This document shows positions 1 to 10,156 of a stretch of 42,065 nt of DNA, in pieces. The position numbers and the translations under genes are program-made. The notes under the pieces were generated by a model that did not search any database, had not been told where the DNA came from, and worked only from the letters and a program-made list of their open reading frames with translations. Numbering within the stretch: position 1 is the first letter of the stretch; each line of letters begins with the position of its first letter. Origin of the DNA: Pirellulales bacterium (GTDB lineage Bacteria; Planctomycetota; Planctomycetia; Pirellulales; JAEUIK01); the NCBI GenBank assembly GCA_019694455.1, contig JAIBBY010000044.1, forward strand, positions 1-42,065, read 5' to 3'.

Positions 1-2566
1 GATCGGCGGGCCCCAGTTCCAGGCTGCGCGCGGCGCCGACCAATCGATTCACAAAGGCGTCGTAGACGCCATGCAGCACGACAGCGCGCGAGCAGGCGGA
101 GCACTTCTGCCCTTGATAGCCAAAGGCGCTCTTGAGCACGCCCAGCACCGCCTCATCGAGATCGGCGTCGTCATCGATGATGATGGCGTTCTTGCCCCCC
201 ATCTCGGCGATGACGTGCTTGACCACGGGCGCGCCGGCGCCAGAGACCTCGGCGGCGCGGCGGTTGATCGCCAGCCCCACCTCGCGCGAACCGGTGAATG
301 CGATCAAGGCCACCTGCGGATGCTCGACCAAGCGAGCCCCCACCACTTCGCCCCGGCCGGGCAAATAGTTCACTACCCCGGGCGGAATTTGGGCTTCCTC
401 CCAGATTTCCATGAGCTTGGCCGCGATGATCGAAGTTTGCTCGGCGGGCTTCATGATCGCCGTGTTGCCGGTGACGAGGGCGGCGGCGGTCATGCCGGTG
501 AGAATCGCCAGCGGAAAATTCCAAGGAGCGATGATCGCCGCCACGCCACGCGGCAGATACTCCAGCCGATTCTCCTCGCCTGGCGCGTCGATGTGCGGCG
601 GCGCCGCCATCCATTCGGCGCCCAGCGCGTAGTAGTCGCAAAAGTCAATCGCCTCGGCGACGTCGGCGTCGGCCTCGATCCAGCCCTTGCCCGACTCGTA
701 GATGATCCAGGCCGTGAGTTCGCTGCGCCGACGACGCATCTGCCGTGCGGCGGCGCGCAGATGCTCGGCCCGGTCGTGCGCGCTGAGCGCGCTCCAGGCC
801 GGGAGCGCCGCGCGCGCGCTGGCCACGGCGCGATCGGCGTCGGCAGCCGTGGCCGAAGCGGTGGCGCCGACAACGGTTGCCGTATGCGATGGGTCGCGCG
901 AGTTTAGGTGATCGGCCGTGTCGACGCGCTCGCCGCCAATCACGAGCGGATAGCGCTGGCCAAAGCCTGCTCGCGCGTCGGCCAGCGCCGCCAATAGCGC
1001 GTCGCGCTCGGTCGGAATCGCAAAGTCGACCGGTGGCTCGTTCTTGAATTGCGTAAGCGGCGGACGTGGCGGCGCGGTGGGGGCTGGGGGATGCGCTGGA
1101 AATTGTGCCGGCGGAGATGCCGGTGGCTGGGGTTCTAACGGGTTCATCAGCAACTCCTCGGGCGGAGCGTCTTCTAGAAAGCTTGCCCGCAAAAACGAAT
1201 CGTTGGACGTGTTTTCCAACAGGCGTCGGACCAGGTAGGCCATGCCGGGAATCAGCTCGCCGAACGGCATGTAGATGCGCACGCGGTATCCCAAATCGAC
1301 AAGCGCCTGCTTGATGGGGTCGGCCATGCCATAGAGCATTTGCAGTTCCAGGCCGCCGGTGGGCAATCCAATCTGCCGGGCCACGGCGATGGCGTGCGCC
1401 AGCGACCGAACATTGTGCGAGGCAATGGCGGGCCTGAGCGATTGATGCTTCAGAATGAGCAGTTCGGTCAGGCGCTCGAAGTTGGCGTCGGTCTCGCGCT
1501 TTTCTTGAAAGACCGGAACGGGCCAGCCCACCGAGCGGGCGTGAATGGTCTCGTAGTCCCAATAGGCGCCTTTGACCAGGCGCACCCAGACTGGCGCGCC
1601 GCGGCGCTCGGCCCAGGCGCAGAGCTGACGCAGATCGGCCTCGCTGTCGCGCAAATAGGCTTGCGTCACAATGCCGACATTGGTGACGCCGCGGAACTCC
1701 GCTTCGTCGAGGATGGATTGAAACACCGCGAGCGTGGCGCTCTTTTTGTCGTACGACTCCATGTCAACATTGACAAAAGCGCCTTGCTCGCTGGCGGCGC
1801 GCAATAGCGGACGCAGCCGCGAGCCCACGCGGCGAATGGCGCCGGCGGGATCCACGCCGCTAAAGCGGGGATCGAGGGCCGTCAGCTTCAACGAGACGTT
1901 GAGCCGCGGCACTGGCGCGAACAACCCGCGATCCACCTGCGGAACTTCGGGCCAGGCGGCCACGACCGGCGCCGCCTCGGAGAGCAGCGAGAGATAGGCC
2001 TGTTGGTAGCGATCGGCCTCGTCGTCGCTGGTGACGGCCTCGCCCAGCAGATCGAGCGCGATGTCGCCGCGCTGCTTGCGTTCGCGCATGGCGGCGGCCA
2101 GCGTCTCGTGAACGGTGGCGCCGGCGATGAACCGGCGGGCTTGTCCCAACACGTTACGCCGGGCCGCCAAGGCAAGCGCGCGGCCGGCCAAGGTGTTTGG
2201 CGGCGCGAGCGACAGCCCCAGCCGCGCGGCGCGCGGCAGCGCGCCGGCGACCGTGCCAAGATACTCGTGCAGATGCTCGACGACCGCTTGCGACGTGTCG
2301 AGCATGGGCAGCACATCGACAAAGCGGAACATCTGGGCCTTGACCCGCTCATCTTGCATGGCCCAGGACATGATGCGGTCGTCCCACCAGCGGCGCTCCA
2401 ACGGCGTGGGATGCTGACTTGCGAGCCGCGCGAAGATGTAGCGCCCCACCTCCTGCGTGGTCCGCTCGATGGCGGCTCGATCGCGCTGGCTGAAGGTGTC
2501 TCGCACTGCCGCGTCCTGTCTGGCGATCAACAACGAGGTGGCAGGCTGACGGGGAATGAACCCCAT
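1..2566 (-). CDS. putA: Bifunctional proline dehydrogenase / P5C dehydrogenase (PutA-like), 3' end cut by window
   Basis: Predicted to oxidise proline to pyrroline-5-carboxylate with FAD and then, with NAD, to glutamate. About 855 residues are visible; the end of the aldehyde dehydrogenase domain lies outside the window. The N-terminal half has the proline dehydrogenase barrel motifs RLVKGAYWD, LQMLYGMADP and YMPFGELIPGMAYLVRR. After a Pro/Ala-rich linker, the second half has aldehyde dehydrogenase motifs: APWNFPLAI, EMGGKNA with the catalytic Glu, and GYQGQKCSACSR with the nucleophilic Cys. There is no room for an N-terminal ribbon-helix-helix domain, so it should not be the self-repressing PutA type of enterobacteria. 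The ATG at 2566 has a GGAAG-like site about 11 nt upstream. It is transcribed alone, with its own promoter and palindrome upstream. Function is secure from the motifs; the symbol is by analogy. Confidence 0.93.
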   Translation of the reverse strand, partial: MGFIPRQPATSLLIARQDAAVRDTFSQRDRAAIERTTQEVGRYIFARLASQHPTPLERRWWDDRIMSWAMQDERVKAQMFRFVDVLPMLDTSQAVVEHLHEYLGTVAGALPRAARLGLSLAPPNTLAGRALALAARRNVLGQARRFIAGATVHETLAAAMRERKQRGDIALDLLGEAVTSDDEADRYQQAYLSLLSEAAPVVAAWPEVPQVDRGLFAPVPRLNVSLKLTALDPRFSGVDPAGAIRRVGSRLRPLLRAASEQGAFVNVDMESYDKKSATLAVFQSILDEAEFRGVTNVGIVTQAYLRDSEADLRQLCAWAERRGAPVWVRLVKGAYWDYETIHARSVGWPVPVFQEKRETDANFERLTELLILKHQSLRPAIASHNVRSLAHAIAVARQIGLPTGGLELQMLYGMADPIKQALVDLGYRVRIYMPFGELIPGMAYLVRRLLENTSNDSFLRASFLEDAPPEELLMNPLEPQPPASPPAQFPAHPPAPTAPPRPPLTQFKNEPPVDFAIPTERDALLAALADARAGFGQRYPLVIGGERVDTADHLNSRDPSHTATVVGATASATAADADRAVASARAALPAWSALSAHDRAEHLRAAARQMRRRRSELTAWIIYESGKGWIEADADVAEAIDFCDYYALGAEWMAAPPHIDAPGEENRLEYLPRGVAAIIAPWNFPLAILTGMTAAALVTGNTAIMKPAEQTSIIAAKLMEIWEEAQIPPGVVNYLPGRGEVVGARLVEHPQVALIAFTGSREVGLAINRRAAEVSGAGAPVVKHVIAEMGGKNAIIIDDDADLDEAVLGVLKSAFGYQGQKCSACSRAVVLHGVYDAFVNRLVGAARSLELGPAD

Positions 2567-2643
2567 CGTGGCCTACTTCCCCGCGAATTGGGCGATGGAC
2601 GCCCGAAGTTCACGCAGCGCATACCCCGCTGGGCCGCTAGGGA

Positions 2644-2671
2644 ATCGTAGATCGCCGGGCCGCGCGGTCAA
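2644..2671 (-). promoter_or_regulatory. Probable sigma70-type promoter of the proline dehydrogenase gene
   Basis: On the minus strand TTGACC (2671-2666) is followed after 16 nt by TACGAT (2649-2644). The -35 matches consensus at 5 of 6 positions and the -10 at 4 of 6. Transcription would start near 2637, leaving a leader of about 70 nt before the ATG at 2566. This is sequence match only. Confidence 0.45.
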
Positions 2672-2683
2672 GAAGTTGACCGC
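2664..2683. promoter_or_regulatory. Operator-like perfect palindrome, 8-bp arms, overlapping the putA -35 box
   Basis: GCGGTCAA (2664-2671) and TTGACCGC (2676-2683) are perfect inverted repeats around GAAG. The left arm contains the proposed -35 hexamer on the minus strand, the position expected of a repressor site. No regulator gene lies next to it, so the protein that would bind is unknown. Confidence 0.4.
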
Positions 2684-2848
2684 CGACCGCGCCTTTAGCA
2701 GCCCTGGGTAAGAAATCCATCGTGGCTTTCCGCCCGCTCGCCACGAGCGCAGCCCCGCTGCCGCGGCTCGCAAAATCACGATCCATTTCGCGATGTTGTG
2801 AATTGCTTCCTGCAATGCGCACAGCCCGGCGAATCATTCCCCAGTCTG

Positions 2849-4320
2849 CTAGAGCAGGTGCCGGGCCTTGATATCGAGATAGCGATTCACCAGGGGCGCG
2901 GTGAGATCCTCGGGAAAGACATCCAAGGACAACACCCCCTTGGCGTGCAGGTCGGTGAGAATTTGCTGGCGCCAGGCCAGAATATCGGCGGCGGCGGCGG
3001 CGCGATACAAACCGCCGTCACGCGGGGCTTTGGCGTCCAGAAAATCGTAGATGCGGCGGTCGCGCAAAAGCACGCCCAGCGGCAAATGTCGGCCCACGAG
3101 ATTTTCGAGGTATTGCTCGATTTGCAGACGATTCACTTCGTCGATCACGTTGGTGATGAGCACCACCAGTGAGCGTTTCCGCGATTGAGACTCCAGATAC
3201 AAGAACGCGCGATCGTAGCGCGATTCGACCAGCCGCGGAAATTGGTCGAACGTGCCGTGCAGCAAGCGATTCATCTGGTTCATTCCCCCGCGCGCCGGCA
3301 CAAAGCTGTGGATCGCGTCGGAGAAGCACAACAGCCCCACCGCGTCGCCGCGCGACAGGGCCACGTAGCTGAGCATGAGCGCGGCGTTGAAGGCGTGGTC
3401 GAGCAGACTGAGTCCCGCCGCGCGATTGACCATCATCCGCCCACAGTCGATGAGGAAGTAGACGCGCTGGCTTTGGTTTTGCTGAAAGTCCTTGACGGTG
3501 AGCTTGCGGCGGCGGGCGGTCGACCGCCAATCGATGTGGCGGTAGTTGTCTCCCACGGCGTAGTCGCGCAGACGTTCGAACTCGTTGTCCTGGCCGACGC
3601 GGCGCGTGCGCCGCACGCCCAAGAGATTAAGGCGGTTGAGCCGCGCCAGCAGCGCGTATTGGCCAAGCTGCTTTAGATCGGGGTAGACGTGCAGGGTGGT
3701 GTCGACGCGAAAGACCAACATCCGCTGCCAGAGGCGCATGCGGCTGCGCACGCGAAAGAACACCTCTTTCAACTCGAACGCGCCGCGGCGCCGCGCCACC
3801 AGTTGATACTCGAACACCGCCAGGCTGCGCGGCGTGAAGTGATGGCGCAGTTCGTCGGGGCGGGCCTCCAGGTCGGCGGGGACGCCATCGCGGATTGTGG
3901 CGTCGAACGCGCGCGCCGACAAATTGCGCACCGAGAGCGTGATGGGGTGTGGCTTGACGAGCGACACCACGCGCCCCGCCTCGCGCGCCACGGAGAGCAT
4001 GCCGGCCCTGGGGAGCGAGATGAGATCGATGACGGCGACAAGCACGAGTAGCGCATCGAGCAGCCAGACCCAAGGCGCCAGCGTTTGATTGGCGAACAGC
4101 GCCAGGGAGGCGAGCGCCGGGGCCAGCGCGAGCGCGGCTAGCCGACGGGAAGGATAAACGCGGTGAAACCAGGCCAACACGCCCAGCGGCGCCGCGAGCA
4201 TGGCGATCTGCGCGAAGAATCGGGGGGCCATGCCCGACTCTGGCGCGCGCGCAAGCCACCACCAGAGCGCGGCGGGCGCCAGCGCGAGACAGAGTTCGAG
4301 AATGATTCGGCCGGCGCGAT

Positions 4321-4324
<4 letters not shown>
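2849..4324 (-). CDS. DUF58 / VWA-like domain membrane protein
   Basis: 491 residues. Two hydrophobic segments occupy about residues 7-60 and two more about 62-105, anchoring the protein in the membrane. The rest is soluble. The DUF58 signature is clear: GQDNEFERLRDYAVGDNYR followed by HIDWRSTARRRKLTVKDF, then a VWA-like stretch beginning YFLIDCGRMM, where the classic metal-site DxSxS is reduced to DCGRM. DUF58 proteins are almost always encoded next to MoxR ATPases and are thought to be their partners or clients. Here the ATG overlaps the moxR stop by 4 bp, so the two are translationally coupled. This is the last gene of the seven-gene operon starting at 10040. The family has no biochemical reaction that I can assign. 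Confidence 0.9.
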
Positions 4325-5385
<1,061 letters not shown>

Positions 5386-5480
5386 CGATGGTTCCCGGTG
5401 CAGTCGTATGGTTTGCGTAAATTGCTTGCGGCGGTCGCGCCGCTGGTTGCGGCCATCAGAATGTGGCCGTCGCGATTCGG

Positions 5481-6611
5481 CTAAGTGGCGGTGGCTCCCT
5501 TGGTCTCGACCTCTGGTTCGCGGCGGGCCAGCGCCTCGTAGGCGGCGATGCGGCCGCGAGCATACTCCGCATCGCCGGCGCGCTCCAGCAGGCTGCCCAG
5601 CGCCGCCACATGTTGTCCAAAGTCGGCGCTGGCGGCGGCGGCCGCTTTTTTCGGTAGCCCGAAGATCGGCGCGCGGCAGAAGATCACCAAGGTCGCCAGC
5701 GCCGCCAGATGGAGCACCACCATGCCTAAGGTGGGATGCTTGAGCCAATCGAGCACCCCGAGATGCGTTTGCTGCGGATCGGCGTCCAGGATACCGGGGT
5801 TGCCCGAGGGCACGTCGAGAAAGACGACTTGTTGCGGAGTGGCGCCGATTTCGTCGACGAGCTTGGCGGCCAGTTTGCGATGCTCGTGGTTCACCAGCGG
5901 CAGATTCAACAGAAACGAGCCGTTGGCGACCAGGATCATTTGGCTGTCGTCGTATTGGACGCGGCTGACGAGCCGATCTTTGCCGTCGCGCAAGAGCGAC
6001 CTGGCGTCGGATGGCGGAATGATCCGCGCGCCGAGTTCGATTTCGACCTTTTTGGGGTCGATGCCGTCCAGCCAGCGCGTGCGGCCTTGTAAATTGCGCA
6101 CGTCGCGGCGCGGTTGCGTTCGGTCGATCTCGAACCAGGGACAATCGACCGTGGGCTTCAGGCCGGTGGTATGCGCGAGCCGTTCGTTTTGGGCATCGGC
6201 CAAGCGGCGCGACAGTCGCTTGTACTCTTCTCCCTGCGTGCCTTGACGCACTTGCTTCCAATAGGCGGTGGCGGCGTCGTAGTCGCGACCCACATAGATG
6301 AGCGTGCGACCGGGCGCGGCGTAGAGCCAATCGTCGAGCCAAGCGCACACGTCGTCGGCCGGCGGCCTGTCGTCGTTGGCGAACCAAACGATGCAATCGG
6401 CCTTTTTGGCCAACCGCGGCGAGAGCCATCCCCAGCTCGACACATCGTGACCAGCCTCGGCAAACAATTGTCCCAGCACTTCGGTGCCGTTGACGCTGCC
6501 AGACGGGCGGCGCACGCCATAGGTCGAATTCAGTTCTTGACCGCAGCCGGCCAAAGAAAGGACCAACGCCGTTGCCAGGCAGACCAGCGATTTGCGGGAC
6601 GCGCGCTGCAT
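5481..6611 (-). CDS. DUF4350-type lipoprotein with one C-terminal membrane segment
   Basis: 376 residues. The N-terminus is a lipoprotein signal peptide ending in the lipobox LAGC near residue 23. Residues about 25-270 form an exported domain of the DUF4350 / GATase-like type, including GTEVLGQLFAEAGHDVSSWG and CIVWFANDDRPP. A single membrane segment follows (TLGMVVLHLAALATLVIFC), then a short cytoplasmic tail containing ALGSLLERAGDAEYARGRIA. DUF4350 proteins are usual members of MoxR-DUF58 operons. The ATG overlaps the stop of the DUF4129 gene by one base (TGATG), indicating coupled translation. The molecular role is unknown in the family; a part in sensing or assembling an envelope complex is inference. 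Confidence 0.82.
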   Translation of the reverse strand: MQRASRKSLVCLATALVLSLAGCGQELNSTYGVRRPSGSVNGTEVLGQLFAEAGHDVSSWGWLSPRLAKKADCIVWFANDDRPPADDVCAWLDDWLYAAPGRTLIYVGRDYDAATAYWKQVRQGTQGEEYKRLSRRLADAQNERLAHTTGLKPTVDCPWFEIDRTQPRRDVRNLQGRTRWLDGIDPKKVEIELGARIIPPSDARSLLRDGKDRLVSRVQYDDSQMILVANGSFLLNLPLVNHEHRKLAAKLVDEIGATPQQVVFLDVPSGNPGILDADPQQTHLGVLDWLKHPTLGMVVLHLAALATLVIFCRAPIFGLPKKAAAAASADFGQHVAALGSLLERAGDAEYARGRIAAYEALARREPEVETKGATAT

Positions 6612-7369
6612 CAGGAGGCCGCCTGCGCCAATTGGGAGAAATGGCTCAACTGATTCCAGCAGCGCTCGAATCGTTCGCGGGTGAGCCGCACATTGCCAAA
6701 GAAGGCGTCTTCAAAGGCGATCATCGTTTGCTCTAGCAATTGGCGCAGGTCGCGCTGGCCAGCCACCTCGCGCAGATATTGGCGGTTGGTCTTGCCGCGC
6801 GTCAAGCGGATCAGATGCCGCCGATCCAGTTCCACCAATTCGTGACTGTAGAGGTAGACCACCGCGCGGCTGTAGTCGCCGGCGTCGGCCGCGGCGCGGG
6901 CCAGATCGAGCAAACTCTGCCGCCGGGCATCGAACGCGAAGGGGAGGCTTTCCACCCGGCGAGCATCGTCCTCGGGCGAGTTGGCGCCCGAAGCCGCGCC
7001 GGCGGCCAGCGAGAAAGCTGGCTGCTGATTGATGTTCAGATAAACCCGAACCAGCGCATAAATAAGGATCAGTAGCGCCAAGATCACGATCGACCACAAT
7101 ATGATCTTGAGTGTGCTGGCGCTGAGTCCGCCGGTGGGGCGATTGAACCAGTCGAAGTTCCAATCGAACTCCGAGCTGCGAATCTTGCGCAGCCGGTCGT
7201 TGGCGCCGTCGTACCAGGGATAGCGCCAGCCAGAATCGAGCGTGTCGTGAGTGGTTTCGACCGCTTCCTCGGCGGTCAGCGGCGCGGCCAGCGCGAGGCG
7301 CGGCAGGCAGGCCGCCGCGATCGGCGGCGCCACGGCAAGCACGATCAAAAACCAATGCCAGCGCTTCAT
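6611..7369 (-). CDS. DUF4129 domain membrane protein
   Basis: 252 residues from the ATG at 7369, chosen because it gives a clean signal peptide (MKRWHWFLIVLAVAPP) and a 4-bp overlap with the upstream gene. The open frame extends further but enters that gene. After the signal peptide and a Trp-rich exported stretch comes a membrane segment near residues 88-110 (IILWSIVILALLILIYALV). The cytoplasmic C-terminus carries the DUF4129 helices, with ARAAADAGDYSRAVVYLY and the charged run ELDRRHLIRLTRGKTNRQY. DUF4129 proteins are regularly found with MoxR, DUF58 and DUF4350 proteins and probably belong to the same complex. No enzymatic motif is visible. Confidence 0.82.
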   Translation of the reverse strand: MKRWHWFLIVLAVAPPIAAACLPRLALAAPLTAEEAVETTHDTLDSGWRYPWYDGANDRLRKIRSSEFDWNFDWFNRPTGGLSASTLKIILWSIVILALLILIYALVRVYLNINQQPAFSLAAGAASGANSPEDDARRVESLPFAFDARRQSLLDLARAAADAGDYSRAVVYLYSHELVELDRRHLIRLTRGKTNRQYLREVAGQRDLRQLLEQTMIAFEDAFFGNVRLTRERFERCWNQLSHFSQLAQAAS

Positions 7370-8211
7370 GCGGCCACCTGCGAGGTGAGGCGAATGGCTT
7401 CTGCCCGCATGCGTAGCTCCAGTTCCCAACCTTCGTTGCGGATGCGCAAGTCGAGGTAGGCCAGGAATCGGGCCACGGCGAAGAAAGCCGCCACGCACCA
7501 GATGGCAAGCTGCAGGTAGATGGTGACGGCGCTGCCATTGAGCGACAGTTCCTCGGTCAGCAATCCGTGCAGAAACCAAAGAGAACCCCAAAGGGCCAAC
7601 ACCAGACCGGGCCCCAGCACAGCGGTGGCCATGGCGCGGGCCAAAAGCTCGCCGCTGTTGGGCGAATGCAGCGCGGCGATGCGACTGAAGGTGTTGGGCA
7701 GCCCCGACTTTTTGCGCCGCCAGATGGGGTTGCGCTCGAGCAAGATGACTTCATTGAGGTAGGGCCACAGGACAAACGGCAGAAACCAGGTGATGACCCA
7801 GGGCGCGAGTAGCGCTCGCGGCAGCGCTTGCAGCAGCAGCAATTGAGGGGCGCTCTTGAGCAGTTCCATGCCCAGCCGGCCGTATTTGACCTTGGGGGCG
7901 AACAGCGCCTGACCGAGATACAGCGTCACCGGCGCGGTGGCCAGTGGCAGTTCGACCAACAGCAAGACGAACAGCACGAATCCATAGGCAAACCAAAGGC
8001 TGACGACTTCCGCGTAGTCAACTTCTGGATCGATGAGATCGGCGACCGCGACGCTGGTGAAATAGGAGTTGAGCCACCAAAACGGCGCCACGCCCGCAGC
8101 CGTCAACAGGGCCAGCGGGACCAGATGCCTTCGAATGACGCGGATCGCGAGATCGAGAATGTTCAGAAATCCGCGCTCGCGAATCGCAATGCGCGTTTTA
8201 TCGAGTTCCAT
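7366..8211 (-). CDS. Polytopic membrane protein of the MoxR operon, no assigned family
   Basis: 281 residues with about five or six hydrophobic segments, around residues 28-50, 70-105, 120-155, 190-215 and 230-255. I do not recognise a named domain. The C-terminal sequence AYLDLRIRNEGWELELR resembles the YxDLRxRxEGxDLE tail of several multi-pass bacterial membrane proteins, including the membrane domain of glycerophosphodiesterases, so a shared fold is possible. It overlaps the SpoIIM-like gene by 14 bp and the DUF4129 gene by 4 bp, so it is an integral operon member. It is the least characterised part of this operon. Confidence 0.78.
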   Translation of the reverse strand: MELDKTRIAIRERGFLNILDLAIRVIRRHLVPLALLTAAGVAPFWWLNSYFTSVAVADLIDPEVDYAEVVSLWFAYGFVLFVLLLVELPLATAPVTLYLGQALFAPKVKYGRLGMELLKSAPQLLLLQALPRALLAPWVITWFLPFVLWPYLNEVILLERNPIWRRKKSGLPNTFSRIAALHSPNSGELLARAMATAVLGPGLVLALWGSLWFLHGLLTEELSLNGSAVTIYLQLAIWCVAAFFAVARFLAYLDLRIRNEGWELELRMRAEAIRLTSQVAA

Positions 8212-9172
8212 CCGCCCCTCCGGCCGCTTGCCCCAAAATCACGAAGTAGAAGGCCAATAGCGCGCTGGAGACAAAGGCGACCGAGGCTTTTGCCCAATAG
8301 GGAATAGCGGAAGGGGAGATGATCCCTTCGATCAAAGCCGCCAGACCAAACAGGACCATGCCGAGCGCCATCGTGGGCATGGCCTGCCGGGCGGCGCGGC
8401 GAACGGAATCGATGCGCGAGTAGCCGTCGGTGTCGATAAAGGCGAACCCCAGCCGCATGCCGGCGGCGGCGGAGACGACGATGGCCGTGAGCTCGAACGG
8501 GGCATGCGCGGTGACAAATTGAAAGAACATCTCGCGCTGATCGGTGGTGGCCATGTGGCCAAAGGCGGCGCCGAGTTGCACGGCGTTGCTGACCACCACC
8601 AGCAAGCCGCCGACTCCGAGCAACAATCCCCAGGCAAAGCATTGCAGTCCGATGCTGGTGTTGTGTTGCACGTAAAAGCCGACCATGCCGGCGCTCAAGT
8701 TGCCGCTGCGGCCCCATTGGTTTTCGCTATACATCTCTTCGAGGCCGTGTACTCCCGCCTTGGAAAGGGCCTGAACGGCAAACTCCTCGGAGGTGTAGGC
8801 CATGACCATGGCGGTGATGAAAAAACCCCAAAACACCAAGAACGCGATGCGCAGGCAATTGTCGCGGTACAGCCGGCGCGGAAGCTCGACGAACAGCTCT
8901 TGCCACCAGGCGCTGAGTTGAAACGACTGGCTGCGGTAAAGCTGGTTGTGCGCGCGGCCAATCAGTTGATGCAGGTAGTTGATGGTGTTCGGCGGAAGCT
9001 GATACGCGTCGGCCAGGGCCAGATCGGCGCAGGCGGCGCGGTAGAGCGAGGCGAACCGCGCGGCAACCGGCGCGCCTAGTTTTCGCAGGCGCCGGCCTTC
9101 GAGCTGCGCGCACAATAGCTCTAGCTCGCGCCATTGGTCGCGGCGCTTTTCGAGTAGCTCGGCGACTTTCAT
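8198..9172 (-). CDS. SpoIIM-like (stage II sporulation protein M family) membrane protein
   Basis: 324 residues from ATG 9172. Residues 1-95 are soluble and helical (MKVAELLEKRRDQWRELE). Then comes the multi-pass SpoIIM/DUF95 region with the family feature FFQFVTAHAPFELTAIV and several Gly-rich membrane helices (about five). In Firmicutes SpoIIM belongs to a peptidoglycan-remodelling complex during engulfment, but planctomycetes do not form endospores. Homologues here and in actinobacteria sit beside RDD, MoxR and DUF58 genes. An envelope role is therefore more likely than sporulation. The longer upstream frame was rejected because it lacks conserved features and runs into the RDD gene. Confidence 0.86.
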   Translation of the reverse strand: MKVAELLEKRRDQWRELELLCAQLEGRRLRKLGAPVAARFASLYRAACADLALADAYQLPPNTINYLHQLIGRAHNQLYRSQSFQLSAWWQELFVELPRRLYRDNCLRIAFLVFWGFFITAMVMAYTSEEFAVQALSKAGVHGLEEMYSENQWGRSGNLSAGMVGFYVQHNTSIGLQCFAWGLLLGVGGLLVVVSNAVQLGAAFGHMATTDQREMFFQFVTAHAPFELTAIVVSAAAGMRLGFAFIDTDGYSRIDSVRRAARQAMPTMALGMVLFGLAALIEGIISPSAIPYWAKASVAFVSSALLAFYFVILGQAAGGADGTR

Positions 9173-9230
9173 GCGGGGCCCCCCTGGTGCTCGCTGGTTG
9201 CGCAGCGACTGTTCATGGCTAGCTCGTGGC

Positions 9231-10040
9231 TCACGTCTCTGCCACCACCGCCAGCACAGGCGCTGGCTGCGGCACGTCGTCGACGAGATCGGCGAAGAAG
9301 ATGCGATGATACAGCGCGCAGAGCAACAGATCGTAGCTGACGCCCGCGGGCAAGTTGAAGCGCTCGCGCAGCGGCTCGCCCAGATGCCGGGCAATTTGCA
9401 CGCGTCTAGCCCACGGCAAGACCCGCCGACGCCCCACATAGCTGGAGAGCGCCGCCGCCACCCCTTGCGGAAAGGTCAGCCGGGCGGGGAGTCGGCCGGC
9501 AAGCTCCAGCGCCTCGGGCTCGGTGATCGCCAGCGCGCCAGCGGCGTAGCGCGGTTCCTCGACGATGACCATCGTCCCACAGGCCAAATCGCCAAGGCGG
9601 GCAAATCGGTCGCTCCAGAAAGAAGAAATGAAGGCCAAGAGATACGTGCCGGGCAACAGGTCGACCGCTCGCAAAATATTGCGCAGCACCGCTTGCAGGC
9701 CGTTGATGGGTTGTCCATCGTCTGACAGGACGCGCAAGTTCATGAGCCGCTTGCCGGGGGTCTGGCCGTTCCACATGGACTCGAAAAAGCCCCGATAGAA
9801 CCAGCTCACCAGGAAATAGAAAACGACGCCAAAGCCGGCGCCGAGCCCCATCATGCCGACGAGGCCCGTGAAAATGACCACCACTAAGGAAACGGCGGTG
9901 ACAATCGCCAATTGGAGGAACAAATCGATCAGGTAGGCCGGCAAACGCTGAAACGGCCCCGCCACGCGATATTGAAACCCGATGTTTTCGGGCGTGATGA
10001 TCTCGATGTGGGTGTCGAGCTGATCTGGGGAAATCGCCAT
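9231..10040 (-). CDS. RDD family membrane protein
   Basis: 269 residues from ATG 10040. The RDD domain spans about residues 20-160, with RLPAYLIDLFLQ in the first helix, two further hydrophobic helices, and the conserved WNGQTPGKRLMNLRV followed by RVLSDDGQPI. The C-terminal 110 residues are soluble and Arg-rich, not part of the standard domain. RDD proteins are small membrane proteins of mostly unknown function; some are linked to ion transport. It is the first gene of the operon, 58 bp before the SpoIIM-like gene. No Shine-Dalgarno site precedes the ATG, and a -10-like hexamer lies only 6 nt upstream, suggesting a leaderless message. Confidence 0.87.
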   Translation of the reverse strand: MAISPDQLDTHIEIITPENIGFQYRVAGPFQRLPAYLIDLFLQLAIVTAVSLVVVIFTGLVGMMGLGAGFGVVFYFLVSWFYRGFFESMWNGQTPGKRLMNLRVLSDDGQPINGLQAVLRNILRAVDLLPGTYLLAFISSFWSDRFARLGDLACGTMVIVEEPRYAAGALAITEPEALELAGRLPARLTFPQGVAAALSSYVGRRRVLPWARRVQIARHLGEPLRERFNLPAGVSYDLLLCALYHRIFFADLVDDVPQPAPVLAVVAET

Positions 10041-10046
10041 GCCAGC

Positions 10047-10075
10047 ATTATTCGGCAGTCCCGAAACGACCGCAA
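10047..10075 (-). promoter_or_regulatory. Probable promoter of the MoxR-type operon, giving a leaderless transcript
   Basis: On the minus strand TTGCGG (10075-10070), a 17-nt spacer, then AATAAT (10052-10047). The A of the start ATG (10040) lies 7 nt beyond the -10 box, where transcription would begin. Proposed from sequence match and the absence of a ribosome binding site. Confidence 0.4.
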
Positions 10076-10156
10076 CACGGCAATTTGTACGGTCCCGTCT
10101 GGCCATGTAGGCTGTGGGATTGCCGCCAAACGCCAAATTCCTTGGAGAGAGTCGCC

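Noticed and set aside
2573..2837. Two overlapping small minus-strand frames before the proline dehydrogenase gene
   Set aside because: They cover the proposed promoter and palindrome, differ in phase and show no conserved feature.
8198..9172. Evidence for sporulation from a SpoIIM-family gene
   Set aside because: The family is widespread outside spore formers and lies in a MoxR operon here; no other sporulation genes are present.
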